Assembly: GCF_013414345.1 (NCBI RefSeq)
Contig: NZ_CP058670.1
Coordinates: 992,001 to 1,056,000 of the forward strand
Length of the DNA: 64,000 bases
Direction: 5' to 3'
Source of the DNA: Microcella indica
GTDB lineage: Bacteria; Actinomycetota; Actinomycetes; Actinomycetales; Microbacteriaceae
Translations under genes and position numbers: made by a program
Part shown: piece after piece, positions 40,615-51,093 of the stretch
How positions within the stretch are numbered: the first letter of the stretch is position 1
Layout: each line of letters opens with the position of its first letter
The notes under the pieces: model-generated
Told to the model about the DNA's origin: nothing
The model's database searches: none
The model's input: only the letters and a program-made list of their open reading frames with translations

Positions 40615-40952
40615 TCGCACGCGGCGACGTGTGCTGGGTCGATCTCGGGCCCATCGTCGATCGGGGCCCGGCAAAGCACCGCCCCGTCGTCATCGTCCAG
40701 AGCGACGACTACACGCGCTCCCGACTCGGCACGGTCGTCGTCGCGGCGATCTCGAGCAGCACAGCGCGTGCGGGCATCCCCGGGAACGTTTTCGTCCCTA
40801 CGAGCGCGAGCGGGTTGCCGAAAGACTCCGTCGTGATCGCCACTGAGGTGCTGACGCTCGACCGAGACCACATCGGCGAGCCGATCGGCCGGCTGCCGAC
40901 GCCCCTCATGCGGGAGATCGACTCGGGGCTGCGGCGCGTGCTCAGTCTGTAG
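40611..40952 (+). CDS. mazF: MazF/PemK-family endoribonuclease toxin
   Basis: The protein has 113 residues from GTG 40611. It has RGDVCWVDLGPIVDRGPAKHRPVVIVQSD at the start, with the conserved Arg-Pro-Val strand, VVVAAISSSTARAGIPGNV with the catalytic-type Ser/Thr, and SVVIATEVLTLDRDHI. MazF toxins cut mRNA at short sequences. Translation is coupled to mazE by the GTGA overlap. Its last ten bases overlap the convergent DUF1622 gene end. Confidence 0.9.
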   Translation: MIARGDVCWVDLGPIVDRGPAKHRPVVIVQSDDYTRSRLGTVVVAAISSSTARAGIPGNVFVPTSASGLPKDSVVIATEVLTLDRDHIGEPIGRLPTPLMREIDSGLRRVLSL

Positions 40953-41343
40953 GGCGGCTCGGCTCGCGCTGAGCATCCCGAACCGCATCATGACCGGGCT
41001 TCGCCTGCCACGGCCAGCGGCCCGTGATCTCCAGCTCGAGCACGAAGCTCAAGCCGGTGCGCACGAGCACGATGATGGCGAGCACTCCCACGTTCTCGAG
41101 GGTCGGCTCGACCGCGACCGTGCGCACGATGTCGCCCGCGACGAGGAACTCGAGGCCCAGCAGGATCGACCGGCCCAGGTGTCGGCGCAGCGACTCGAAG
41201 ACGTCACCTGACCGTCGCACCAGGTTGGGCACCGCGAGGGCCGCCGAGACCAGTACGCCCACGAGGACGGCGACGATGCCGACCCCCTCGAGCACGTTTG
41301 CGGCCAAAGATGCCCATTCGCGAAACTGTTCATCGATCAGCAT
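40942..41343 (-). CDS. DUF1622 family membrane protein
   Basis: The protein has 133 residues from ATG 41343. It has three hydrophobic segments (about 18-40, 58-75 and 84-104), with NLVRRSGDVFESLRRHLGRSILLGLEFLVAGDIVRTV between the first and third, the recognisable DUF1622 core. The C-terminal tail is charged. Function is unknown. The upstream side is the left border of the IS nest: the first IS target site lies 9 bases before the start codon, so its promoter is probably separated by the insertions. Confidence 0.8.
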   Translation of the reverse strand: MLIDEQFREWASLAANVLEGVGIVAVLVGVLVSAALAVPNLVRRSGDVFESLRRHLGRSILLGLEFLVAGDIVRTVAVEPTLENVGVLAIIVLVRTGLSFVLELEITGRWPWQAKPGHDAVRDAQREPSRPTD

Positions 41344-41366
41344 GCCGACAGCCTAGGTGTACTCGG

Positions 41367-42316
41367 TCATGACGTTGGTGACACTCGGGTGATCGGGGGT
41401 TTGCCTCCGCAGGCGGTGTGGGCTCGAGTGTAGTTGTAGTGCTCCAGCCAGGGCTCCAGGGCGTCGTGGCGGGCCTGGTTCGAGGTGAAGGGGTGCCGGT
41501 ATGCCCAGCTCTTTTGCATGGTCCGGTTGAAGCGCTCGGCCTTGCCGTTCTGCCACGGGCAGTGCGGTTTGGTCAGCACGTGGCGTGCGCCAAGCACCGT
41601 CAGAACGTCTTGGAAATCGCGGGAGCGGCGGTAGTTCCACGCGTTGTCGGTCATCACTCGGCGGATGGTGATGCCGTGGGCGGCGAAGAACTCGGCTGCG
41701 GCTTTCAGGAACGCCGCGCAGGTGGCGCCGGTCTCATCGGGCAGGATCTGCGCGAACGCCAGCCGGGAGTGGTCATCGACGGCGACGTGGACGTAGTCGA
41801 ACCCGAGGCGGCGTTGCCGCCGACCGTGATGATCGATCGTGTCGGGCCCCTCGATGCGCCACCCGCCGCCGAAGGGGATACGGCCCAGCTTCTTCACATC
41901 GATATGGATCAGGTCCCCAGGCTTGTCGTGTTCGTAACGGTGCGAGCTGCGGCGGGATGCTCGGATCTGCACCCCGGTGACGGGGTCGAGCTCAAACAGT
42001 TTCGGCAGACCGGCGCGGGCGACGATGCGGGAGGCGGTGGAGGCACTCACCCCGCAGGTGACAGCCAGATCGGTCGGCCCCACGCGTTGCGCTACGCGCA
42101 CCGCTATCACCGCTGCCGCCTGCGAAACCGGTGTTCTGGTCGGCGACCGTCGCGGCCGTGAAGACCTGTCGTTCAGGCCTGCGAGGCCCTCGGACCGGTA
42201 TCGAGTAACCCAACGGTGAGCGCACTGCCGGGACACGCCCAGCTCTTTAGCGACATGCGCCACGGGGCGTCCGTCGAGCACGCGTTGAGCGAGAAGGTGA
42301 CGACCACGAGGAGTGA
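41367..42316 (-). pseudogene. IS481 transposase, main part, separated from its first 9 codons by IS21
   Basis: The protein part has PRGRHLLAQRVLDGRPVAHV (HTH start), then a DDE rve core: HIDVKKLGRI, VHVAVDDHSRLAFAQIL, MTDNAWNY and HCPWQNGKAERFNRTM. Codons 1-9 lie at 44453-44479 across the IS21. The frame stays open into the IS21 end up to 42479, so a start inside the IS21 could still make a transposase with a foreign N-terminus. The catalytic residues are intact. Confidence 0.85.
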
Positions 42317-42381
42317 TGTCGACAACGCTCGAAAATTGGACAGTATCGACGCTTGAAATGTGAACACTCGACGATTGGAGA

Positions 42382-44390
<2,009 letters not shown>

Positions 44391-44452
44391 ACTGCCCGCA
44401 ACCGTTCACTTTTCCAGCGTCGGAACCGTCCAGAACTCAAGCGTCGTCGACA

Positions 44453-44479
44453 AGTGAGCCGCGCATTACGGTGGGTCAT
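44453..44479 (-). pseudogene. First 9 codons of the IS481 transposase
   Basis: ATG 44479 begins MTHRNARLT, the common start of IS481 transposases. The last codons fall in the AGTGA duplication made by IS21. Across the IS21 the frame resumes at PRGRHLL (42316 leftward). Confidence 0.85.
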
Positions 44480-44757
44480 AGAGAAGGCCTCCACTTCGGT
44501 GACGTTGAACACCACCAATGTTGGAGGCCTTCTCCCTACAGAAGTGTCACCAACCTGCTGACCGAGTACACCTAGGAGACTGCTGAACAAGGGGTCTTGA
44601 CCGTGGTCGGCTGGGCCGTGTCGGTTCTCTGGGCGGGCGTCGGTGGCTCGGTTCTTGGTCTGCCGTGCCAATAGTTGTCTGCCCGGAAGGCGGCGTTGCG
44701 GCACTGTTGGCGGGGGTTCCGCCGAGCTGCGACCGTGATTGGGCGCACTGGCTGGCT

Positions 44758-44964
44758 CTATCCGAGCGCCCAGTTCCCGTTGTGGAAGGTGAGGCCGAGG
44801 TTGAGAAGTCGTTTGAGGTTGATTCCGGCGGCGCGGGTGACCCACCAGGCGTTGTTCTTCGCGACGCCACGGAACGGCACGCGTCTGGCGTCGCGGGTGA
44901 GCCACGCGATTGAGCGTTCGACCATTGGCCGGTGTTGCCGGTAATCGGCTTGGAAGCCAGGATC
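44758..44964 (-). pseudogene. C-terminal part of IS1182 transposase, cut by IS3
   Basis: The leftward frame reads DPGFQADYRQHRPMVERSIAWL, then RRVPFRGVAKNNAWWVTRAA and LKRLLNLGLTFHNG, ending at TAG 44758. This is the usual IS1182 C-terminus (RP.VER.IAWL). It follows in frame from the fragment at 46308-47657 once IS3 and one ATC are removed. Confidence 0.88.
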
Positions 44965-45015
44965 TGAATCCCCCCGGCGTGTTCGGAGACTCGATTCCTT
45001 GGAAGGATCAGTCTC

Positions 45016-45339
45016 ATGGCACGACCCAACAAGTATCCGCGCGAGCTTCGTGAGCGCGCAGTCCGCATGGTCGCCGAGGTGCGGCCTGACTATCCCAGCG
45101 AGCACGCCGCGATCACCGCGGTCGCCGGCATGCTCGGCATCGGCTCGCCCGAAACGGTCCGAACCTGGATTCGGCGGCAGCAGGTCGATGTCGGCCAACG
45201 GCCGGGGGTGACCACCGAGGCGCAGGCGGAGATCAAGAAGCTCAAACGAGAGAACGCCGAGTTGCGGCGGGCGAACGAGATATTGAAGGCGGCTTCGGCT
45301 TTCTTCGCGGCCGAACTCGACCGGCCAGCGAAGCGATAG
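45016..45339 (+). CDS. IS3 OrfA (HTH protein)
   Basis: The protein has 107 residues from ATG 45016. It has the HTH start RPNKYPRELRERAVRMVAEV, GIGSPETVRTWIRRQQVD, then a leucine-zipper-like helix IKKLKRENAELRRANEILKAA and the common FFAAELDRP ending. OrfA binds the IS ends and dimerises. The orfB frame lies at -1 and is open through the end of orfA, as needed for programmed frameshifting into OrfAB. Confidence 0.92.
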   Translation: MARPNKYPRELRERAVRMVAEVRPDYPSEHAAITAVAGMLGIGSPETVRTWIRRQQVDVGQRPGVTTEAQAEIKKLKRENAELRRANEILKAASAFFAAELDRPAKR

Positions 45340-46268
45340 TCGCGTTCATCACCGACCACAAGGACCGCAATGATGGTGGCCTGCGATGGGGTGTCGAGTC
45401 GATCTGCGCCGTGCTCACCCAGCATGAGGTGAAGATCGCCCCATCGACCTACTATGACGCCCGCAAGCGTCGACCCTCAGCGCGGCAGGTGTCCGATGAG
45501 CGGTGGAAGCCGATCGTGCTGGGCTGCTGGCAGCGGCAACGGCGCGTGCTGGGCGCTCGGAAGCTCTGGTTGCGTCTGCGCCGCGAGGGCCACGACATTG
45601 CCCGTTGCACGGTGGAGCGCCTCATGCGCGAGCTCGGCATCGCTGGCGTGCGACGTGGGAAACGCACCAATCCGGTCGATGCTGACCCGCGCGAGACCAG
45701 ACCTGCCGACCTTGTCGATCGGCATTTCGCCAGGTTCCGCACGAACCAACTCTGGGTCGCTGACTTCACCTACGTGTGGTCGTGGTCCGGATGGGTTTAC
45801 GTCGCGTTCGTGTTCGATGTTCACTCCCGCCGCATCCTGGGCTGGCGGGCGGCGACGAGAATGACGACGCCGCTGGTGCTCGACTGCCTGGAGATGGCGT
45901 TCTGGACCAGGCGCCGCGAGGGCGTCGCCGACTTCGCCGGACTGACGCATCACACCGATGCCGGCAGCGTCTATACGTCCATTGCCTTCACCGACCGCCT
46001 GATCGAGGAAGGCATCGACCCCTCGGTTGGATCCGTCGGCGACGCCTACGACAACTCCCTCGCGGAGTCCCAGATCGGACTCTATAAGACCGAGTTGATC
46101 CATCACGAAGGGCCCTGGCGAAACGTCGATCAGGTCGAGGCCGCGACCGCGGACTGGGTGCAGTGGTTTAACACCGAACGCATCCACAGTTCGATCGATG
46201 ACCTCACCCCGATCGAACTGGAGCAGCTCGAATATGCTCTGACCGAGCCCCTCGAACAAGCGGGCTGA
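45300..46268 (+). CDS. IS3 OrfB (rve integrase domain), expressed by -1 frameshift
   Basis: The frame is open from about 45300, overlapping the end of orfA; the first in-frame ATG is 45411. It reads AIVAFITDHKDRNDGGLRWG, then HTH_21 (STYYDARKRRPSARQVSDE). The DDE core has LWVADFTYVWSWSGWVYVAF, HHTDAGSVYTSIAF and VGDAYDNSLAESQIGLYKTE, with WFNTERIHSSIDDLTP at the end. All three acidic residues are present. I take the frame from the overlap because family members make an OrfAB fusion; the exact slip site is not fixed. Confidence 0.88.
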   Translation, partial: FLRGRTRPASEAIVAFITDHKDRNDGGLRWGVESICAVLTQHEVKIAPSTYYDARKRRPSARQVSDERWKPIVLGCWQRQRRVLGARKLWLRLRREGHDIARCTVERLMRELGIAGVRRGKRTNPVDADPRETRPADLVDRHFARFRTNQLWVADFTYVWSWSGWVYVAFVFDVHSRRILGWRAATRMTTPLVLDCLEMAFWTRRREGVADFAGLTHHTDAGSVYTSIAFTDRLIEEGIDPSVGSVGDAYDNSLAESQIGLYKTELIHHEGPWRNVDQVEAATADWVQWFNTERIHSSIDDLTPIELEQLEYALTEPLEQAG

Positions 46269-46307
46269 CACCAGCAATACGCTCTCCGAACACGCCGGGG
46301 GGATTCA

Positions 46308-47657
46308 ATCCGCGGCTCGGGCCCGGTGTTCGCGTTTGATCCGGTCATGCGCAGTCACGGTCATCTTCCGTCCTCGCGCCGCCGTGGTGCATCGAAGCTT
46401 CAACGGACAGGAGGAGCAGACGCTGCCGAAGGTCACTGTTCCCTTGGCGGCGATCGGTCGGGTGACTCCGGCCGGGCAGGTCATCGTTCCCGCGGTGTCA
46501 TCGACGGTGAAGTCATCGATGGTGAACCCGTCAGGAACCGCCCGGGCCAGCGGCATCGGCTTGATAATCGCGGTGTGACCGGCGGTTCCGATCTGGTCGA
46601 GCAGCTCACCGCTGCCGTAGGCCGAATCGGCCAGCACGTCGACCGGTTCCTCGCCGATGCTGGTATCGGCGGTGAGCAGCTCCGCCCCGCGGGCCGCGTC
46701 GCTGTTCGCCGCCCCGGACGCCTTCGTGAGGGCGGCAGCGGTGACCAGACCGGTGTCCGGCTCGATCACAACGTGGGCTTTGAAGCCGTCCTGCTTCTTC
46801 TCCCGCGACTTGTGCGCATGCCGGGTGTCCGGATCAACGGTTGAGATCATCCGCGGGGCGACCTTCCGGGCGATCCGCCACCGCCCATCGGTGCCATCGG
46901 AATCCTCCGCCGGCTCAACGTCCTGCCCTGCGACCAGTGCCAGCAACGCCACCGTTTCCTGCTCCTTCTCGCTCAGTTCGACACCGTCGAGCTCCGCCAG
47001 CAGCGTCAACGCGTCGTTCACCAACGCTGAGACGAGCAGATCGCGGGCGGCCGGGTCATCCCAGGCAATGTCCGGCTTCCCAGGCGTGGAGTAGTCATGC
47101 CCGGGCAGGCCCGCGATGAGCTCCGCCGTTGCGGGGACCTCCCGCCCGACTCGGCGGATCTGCGCGATCAGCTGGGTCACCGTGTCCTGCCGGGCAACCG
47201 CATCGTCGAGGATCGTGGAATCGATCGCCCGTCGCCGTCGACCGGTCAACGCCCCCGACTGAGCGATGACCTCGGCCACGGCATCGAAGATGCGATGCGG
47301 CCGCTCACTGCCAGCCAGACGGCGCCGCCAATACGTCAACACCGACGGGTGGAACGCTGTCTGGGCCACCGCGAACCCACAGGCCGCTTTCCAGCGCAGA
47401 TCAAACGTGACCGCCTCCGCAGTCTCCCGATCGGAGAGGTTATGAATCGTCTGCAACACCAACACCGACGCGATCACATCCGCCGGGATCGAGGGACGAC
47501 CCCGCCCGGACGGGAACAGATCCGCGAACGCGTCATCCGGGAACAGTTGCCTCCGGTGAGCGGCCAGGAACGCGAACACCGACCCCCGCGGGAGCAAATG
47601 ACCCGCCCAGGACTGAACATCCAACAGTTGACGCTGACCATCGTCACTACCCTGCAT
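46308..47657 (-). pseudogene. IS1182 transposase, N-terminal ~450 codons, cut by IS3
   Basis: From ATG 47657. It has GHLLPRGSVFAFLAAHRRQLF, DLFPSGRGRPSIPADVIASV, FDLRWKAACGF (DUF772), AIDSTILDD, then the DDE_Tnp_1 part with DPDTRHAHKSREKKQDGFKAHV and DVLADSAYGSGELL, and a late CSSCPLKLRC pair. The frame is stopped by the TGA of the IS3 end at 46305-46307. The missing C-terminus is at 44758-44964. Confidence 0.9.
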
Positions 47658-47841
47658 GAACCAAGTCTTAACCCGCAGCCCGGACCAGTCCGCAGGCGCG
47701 CCTTAAACCCCCGAATTGTTCAGCGGTCTCCTAGGCGCGGTGCGGGCGAAGGCCGAGGCCGTTCCTCCACACTCGCTGGGACTGTCGTGAGGTACCGCGA
47801 CCGCACCGAGAACCATCGCCAAGCTCCTCCACCTGGCAGTG

Positions 47842-47876
47842 TTGACTTCATGGTTAGTCCACTACGCTTAGTCCAC
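47842..47876 (+). promoter_or_regulatory. Promoter/operator of vapBC-like operon
   Basis: TTGACT (47842) resembles a -35 box. TTAGTCCAC occurs twice in direct orientation (47854-47862 and 47868-47876), the second ending just before the antitoxin ATG. The repeats are the natural antitoxin-binding sites. No ribosome site fits before the ATG, so the message may be leaderless. Confidence 0.5.
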
Positions 47877-48107
47877 ATGGGCGAGCAGGTGAACGTGCAC
47901 GAGGCGAAGACGCGCCTGTCGGAATTGCTCGCGCGCGTCGAACGCGGCGACGACATCGTCATCGCCCGCGGCGGAGTCCCCGTCGCGAGACTCGTTGCCG
48001 TCGAACCGTTGGCAGAGCGGGCCCTCGGATTCCTGCCCGGTCTCGACACGACACCTGCGTTCTTCGAGCCGCTGCCGAACGACGAGCTCTCCGCCTGGGA
48101 GCCCTAG
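47877..48107 (+). CDS. Phd/YefM-type antitoxin (VapB role)
   Basis: The protein has 76 residues from ATG 47877. It has QVNVHEAKTRLSELLARVERGDDIVIARGGVPVARLVAV, the Phd/YefM core, followed by an acidic toxin-binding tail FFEPLPNDELSAWEP. It overlaps the PIN toxin start by one base. Phd-type antitoxins with PIN toxins are frequent in actinobacteria and repress their own operon. Confidence 0.9.
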   Translation: MGEQVNVHEAKTRLSELLARVERGDDIVIARGGVPVARLVAVEPLAERALGFLPGLDTTPAFFEPLPNDELSAWEP

Positions 48108-48499
48108 TGGCGTTGCTGCTCGATACCCACGCTCTGCTGTGGGCGCTCGGGGCGCCCGACCGACTCCCTCCGAGGGTGCGTGCGATCCTCAGCGATCGTC
48201 GAGAGCGCATCGTCGTCTCCGCGGCCAGCGCATTCGAGATCGCCACGAAATACCGCCTCGGCCGCCTCGACTCCGCCGAACCGCTTGTGCGCGACTTCAC
48301 CGGCATCGTCGAGCGCCTCGGCGCCGACCAGTTGCCGATCAGGTCTGCGCATGGCATCGCCGCCGGGCTGCTGAGCTGGGCGCACCGGGACCCTTTCGAC
48401 AGAATGCTCGCGGCGCAAGCCTCAGCAGAGGGGCTACCCCTCGCCACCGTGGACCGCGTCTTCGACGAGGCGGCCGGCGTCACTGTCGTCTGGGATTGA
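48107..48499 (+). CDS. vapC: PIN-domain ribonuclease toxin (VapC)
   Basis: The protein has 130 residues from GTG 48107. LLLDTHALLWAL carries the first Asp, VSAASAFEIATKYRLGRL the Glu, and AHRDPFDRMLAAQASAEGLPLATVDRVF the last acidic group (DPFDR and D). This is the full PIN acidic set. VapC toxins cut tRNA or rRNA and depend on Mg2+. It pairs with the Phd-type antitoxin just upstream. Confidence 0.92.
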   Translation: MALLLDTHALLWALGAPDRLPPRVRAILSDRRERIVVSAASAFEIATKYRLGRLDSAEPLVRDFTGIVERLGADQLPIRSAHGIAAGLLSWAHRDPFDRMLAAQASAEGLPLATVDRVFDEAAGVTVVWD

Positions 48500-48708
48500 C
48501 GACGACCGCCTCTCCAGCCCGACTCCGCCGAGAGGGTCCGGCCATGCGAACGAACCCGCAGTCGCCCCGCGGTGGACCGGCCTCACCCGCACACGGTGCT
48601 GCGCGAGAAGACCGAGGCTGGGCACTCGTCGAGCGCCGCGACACGCCCGAACCCTTGCCGACCCTGCGCGAGCGAGAGTAGTGTGCCACACACTCGGAGG
48701 AGGCCCCC

Positions 48709-50082
48709 ATGCCCGATTCGCTCCGCACGCCCGACCCTGACGTTCCCCAGCCGACCGACGTCGCCGAATACAGCGACCCGCCAGAGCTGCGCGTCGACAC
48801 GGATAGCGGCCACACCTACAGCCCGCGGTACGAGAAGGAGAAGGTCTGGACCTCGAGCCGTGTCGCCGCCGACGACCGCGACAAGCACGACATCGTCTGG
48901 GCGTTCTATAACCGATTCCGCGTCGACGAGCTCGACGTCGACCACACCGAGTGGCGGGTGACCGACAGCACCGACGAGTTCCGCGTCACCCGACTCTCTG
49001 ACGGGCGCTGCCAGCGCGAGCAGAAAGTGACCGAAGCCGAGCATCGGTTCCAGTACGTCATGGTGTCGCAGTTCTACGAGCTTTGGCGCATCGACAAGAA
49101 GCTCGAGACCTACTATGAAGGCCTCCTCGGGCCTGTCGTCAGCGGCGGCGGATCGGTCGGCCTCGTCGGCGCAGGGCTCTACGGAACCCTCAAGTACGAC
49201 GCCGCCGTCGTCGCCCTGCAGTCGGGTGCCGCCACGACCACGACCGGCACGCTCGGCGGCATGACTGCCGGCGGCAGCCTCGCCGCCGCGGGAGGCGCAG
49301 CCGCCGTGCTCGCCACCGCGACCGGCGCCTTCCTCGGCACGACCACCATCATGCGCGCCGTCAAGAATGAGCTCGACGTCGAGACCGACGGCTTCGCCCC
49401 CATCGGCAAGTTCCGCACCCCCGAGGTCGCGACGGGCGAGACGCGCACGGCCTGGCGTGCAGTCGGCGAGCCCTACGACTGCCCCGACGCGGTGCTTCCG
49501 CCGCCGCCGCCGCTGCTGCAGCGACTGCTCCGCGCCTGGTGGTTCTGGGCGGGCCTCATCGCCGTCATCGTGCTCATCCTGCTCATCATCGCGCTGCTCA
49601 GCGCCCGCGGCACACCCGGTGTCGGCCCAGGCGACGAGTCGACCACGGGAGGTGATGTCGGCGAAGAGGTGAGCACGGGCATCCCGCCGCTCGCCGCCAT
49701 CGACACCACGTGTCGGGCCATCACGCACAGCCCCTCCCGGCTCTACCCCGACAGCCCGTCCTGGTTCCTCGTCGCGCTGCTGCTCGCGGCGGTGAGCGAC
49801 GAGGCGCTGCCAGCCGACTCCGTTGCGACCGTCACGATCGAGGGCGCTGACCAGCCGACGCTCAGCAGCGAGATCGCCGACGACGGCTCTGTCGTGCTCG
49901 CCGTACCCATCTCGAGCTACGGCACCTACGCCATCACCGACGTGCGGGTTGACTCGGGCGACGAGACCGCCAGCGTCCCAGGAGCTCTCCCCGTCGTCGA
50001 CGTGACGTCAGATGAAGAAGCCGTCGTCTGCACAGGACCCGGAGCGGACACCCTGCGGGCCGCCACCGGCGAGACAGGCTGA
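48709..50082 (+). CDS. Large membrane-anchored protein with Gly/Ala-rich segment, unknown
   Basis: The protein has 457 residues from ATG 48709 with GGAGG upstream. Residues 1-140 are hydrophilic and acidic. Residues ~143-215 are very rich in Gly, Ala and Thr and may form a membrane-inserting hairpin. After PPPPPLLQRLL comes a strong transmembrane helix (about 283-305). The C-terminal 150 residues follow, probably extracellular, with two cysteines (CRAITHS and VVCTGPG) that could pair. I do not recognise a family. It is a single gene. The Gly-rich pair of hydrophobic stretches is reminiscent of pore-forming or glycine-zipper proteins, but this is only a resemblance. Confidence 0.6.
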   Translation: MPDSLRTPDPDVPQPTDVAEYSDPPELRVDTDSGHTYSPRYEKEKVWTSSRVAADDRDKHDIVWAFYNRFRVDELDVDHTEWRVTDSTDEFRVTRLSDGRCQREQKVTEAEHRFQYVMVSQFYELWRIDKKLETYYEGLLGPVVSGGGSVGLVGAGLYGTLKYDAAVVALQSGAATTTTGTLGGMTAGGSLAAAGGAAAVLATATGAFLGTTTIMRAVKNELDVETDGFAPIGKFRTPEVATGETRTAWRAVGEPYDCPDAVLPPPPPLLQRLLRAWWFWAGLIAVIVLILLIIALLSARGTPGVGPGDESTTGGDVGEEVSTGIPPLAAIDTTCRAITHSPSRLYPDSPSWFLVALLLAAVSDEALPADSVATVTIEGADQPTLSSEIADDGSVVLAVPISSYGTYAITDVRVDSGDETASVPGALPVVDVTSDEEAVVCTGPGADTLRAATGETG

Positions 50083-50154
50083 CGTCTCGCTGGCCGCGAA
50101 CGGCGCCGGCTCGCGCACCGCACGGGCTCGCGCACCCCGAGAAACCGAGTACAG

Positions 50155-51012
50155 CTAGGAGCCGGGCAGAGACAGGGGCGACAGTAGGCCAGGCACGAAG
50201 GCGAGCATGAGCAGCACAGTGCCGGCGCCCACGAGCACCGACACACCCAGGTACACCCACAGCGGCGCGGAGCCGCGCCCCGTCGCGCGGTGCACGTGCA
50301 CGGTGCGCGAAATCAAGTACGGCAGGGGGCCGAGGATGATCCACAGCACGGAGGGGCGCGAAGCGTAGCCGAGGGCGCCCAACCGCCGAAAGTCGGCGAC
50401 AACGGCAAGCACAAGCCACGCGAGCGTCAGCCCGCTCGCCACCCACGCCGCGATCGCCGCGACCGGCGACAGCGGGTCAGAAAGCACGAGCGCGCCCACT
50501 CCCGCAGCCAGCAGCAGGGTCAGTACAGGGGAGAGCGCGAGCAACCAGGCGCCCGCCGTGCCCGTCGCCTGCGGCGTGCGCCGCGCAGGTGCGGCCGTGG
50601 CCGACGGCGCCCACGACCGCTCCATCGGCGCGTAGTCCACCGACTCGAGGTCCGCAACCGACGACGGGGCGGCGAACGACCCCTCCACCGACGGCGCGGC
50701 CACACTCGACGCCGCCCACGGAGGAGTGTCGGTGCGCCACGAACCACCCACCGCTGCCGACCCCACCGACGACACCGGCTTGGTGCCCTCCAGCTCCGAC
50801 GGCACCGCGAACGTCGTCGCCTCCGACACCGCAGGAGCCTCGGCCGAGCTCACCGACGCGGCAGGCGTTGACCTGCGCAGCGCGCCGAGCCCGAGCGCAG
50901 CATCCTCGTCGGGGCGCACATGATCCGTCCACGCCGTGCCGTCCCACCAGCGACGCGTCGCCGGCAGCGACGGATCGCGGTACCAGCCCTCGGGCAGAGT
51001 CGTCTCGGGCAC
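50155..51012 (-). CDS. DUF2510 domain membrane protein
   Basis: The protein has 285 residues from ATG 51012. Residues ~8-30 (EGWYRDPSLPATRRWWDGTAWTDH) are the DUF2510 motif, a short Trp-rich domain usually at the N-terminus of actinobacterial membrane proteins. A long Ser/Ala/Pro-rich linker follows, then four hydrophobic segments between about 155 and 280. The function is unknown; the domain is thought to face the cytoplasm. It is divergent from the hydrolase gene. Confidence 0.8.
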   Translation of the reverse strand: MPETTLPEGWYRDPSLPATRRWWDGTAWTDHVRPDEDAALGLGALRRSTPAASVSSAEAPAVSEATTFAVPSELEGTKPVSSVGSAAVGGSWRTDTPPWAASSVAAPSVEGSFAAPSSVADLESVDYAPMERSWAPSATAAPARRTPQATGTAGAWLLALSPVLTLLLAAGVGALVLSDPLSPVAAIAAWVASGLTLAWLVLAVVADFRRLGALGYASRPSVLWIILGPLPYLISRTVHVHRATGRGSAPLWVYLGVSVLVGAGTVLLMLAFVPGLLSPLSLPGS

Positions 51013-51093
51013 GCCGATCCTCTCGCTGGGGAATGCTCACACGGTGCGGCCAGCGTACGCGCCCCCAGCCGACCTCGCTAGGGTCGAGCCGCC

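Larger units (their letters stand above)
44965..46307. mobile_element. IS3-family insertion sequence, complete, inside IS1182
   Basis: Perfect 25-base inverted repeats lie at 44965-44989 and 46283-46307, beginning TGAATCCCCCCGGCGTG. ATC is duplicated at 44962-44964 and 46308-46310, the 3-base duplication common in IS3. It carries orfA and orfB on the + strand. The perfect ends suggest recent arrival. Confidence 0.93.
44576..47730. mobile_element. IS1182-family insertion sequence carrying a nested IS3
   Basis: Inverted ends are GAGACTGCTGAACAA (44576-44590) and TTGTTCAGCGGTCTC (47716-47730), with one mismatch. CTAG lies directly outside both ends (44572-44575 and 47731-47734), so this element also targeted CTAG. 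An IS3 element occupies 44965-46307 within the transposase gene. The IS481 element abuts it on the left through the shared CCTAGG. Confidence 0.85.

Noticed and set aside
48544-48681. Possible 45-codon gene between vapC and the membrane protein
   Set aside because: Arg/Pro-rich composition, no good ribosome site and no recognisable feature. Left as intergenic.
50141-50158. ACCGAGTACAGCTAGGAG resembles the right end of the IS481 element plus an NCTAGN target
   Set aside because: Only about 17 bases match, the inner part of the end does not, and there is no transposase or second end nearby. It is probably chance.
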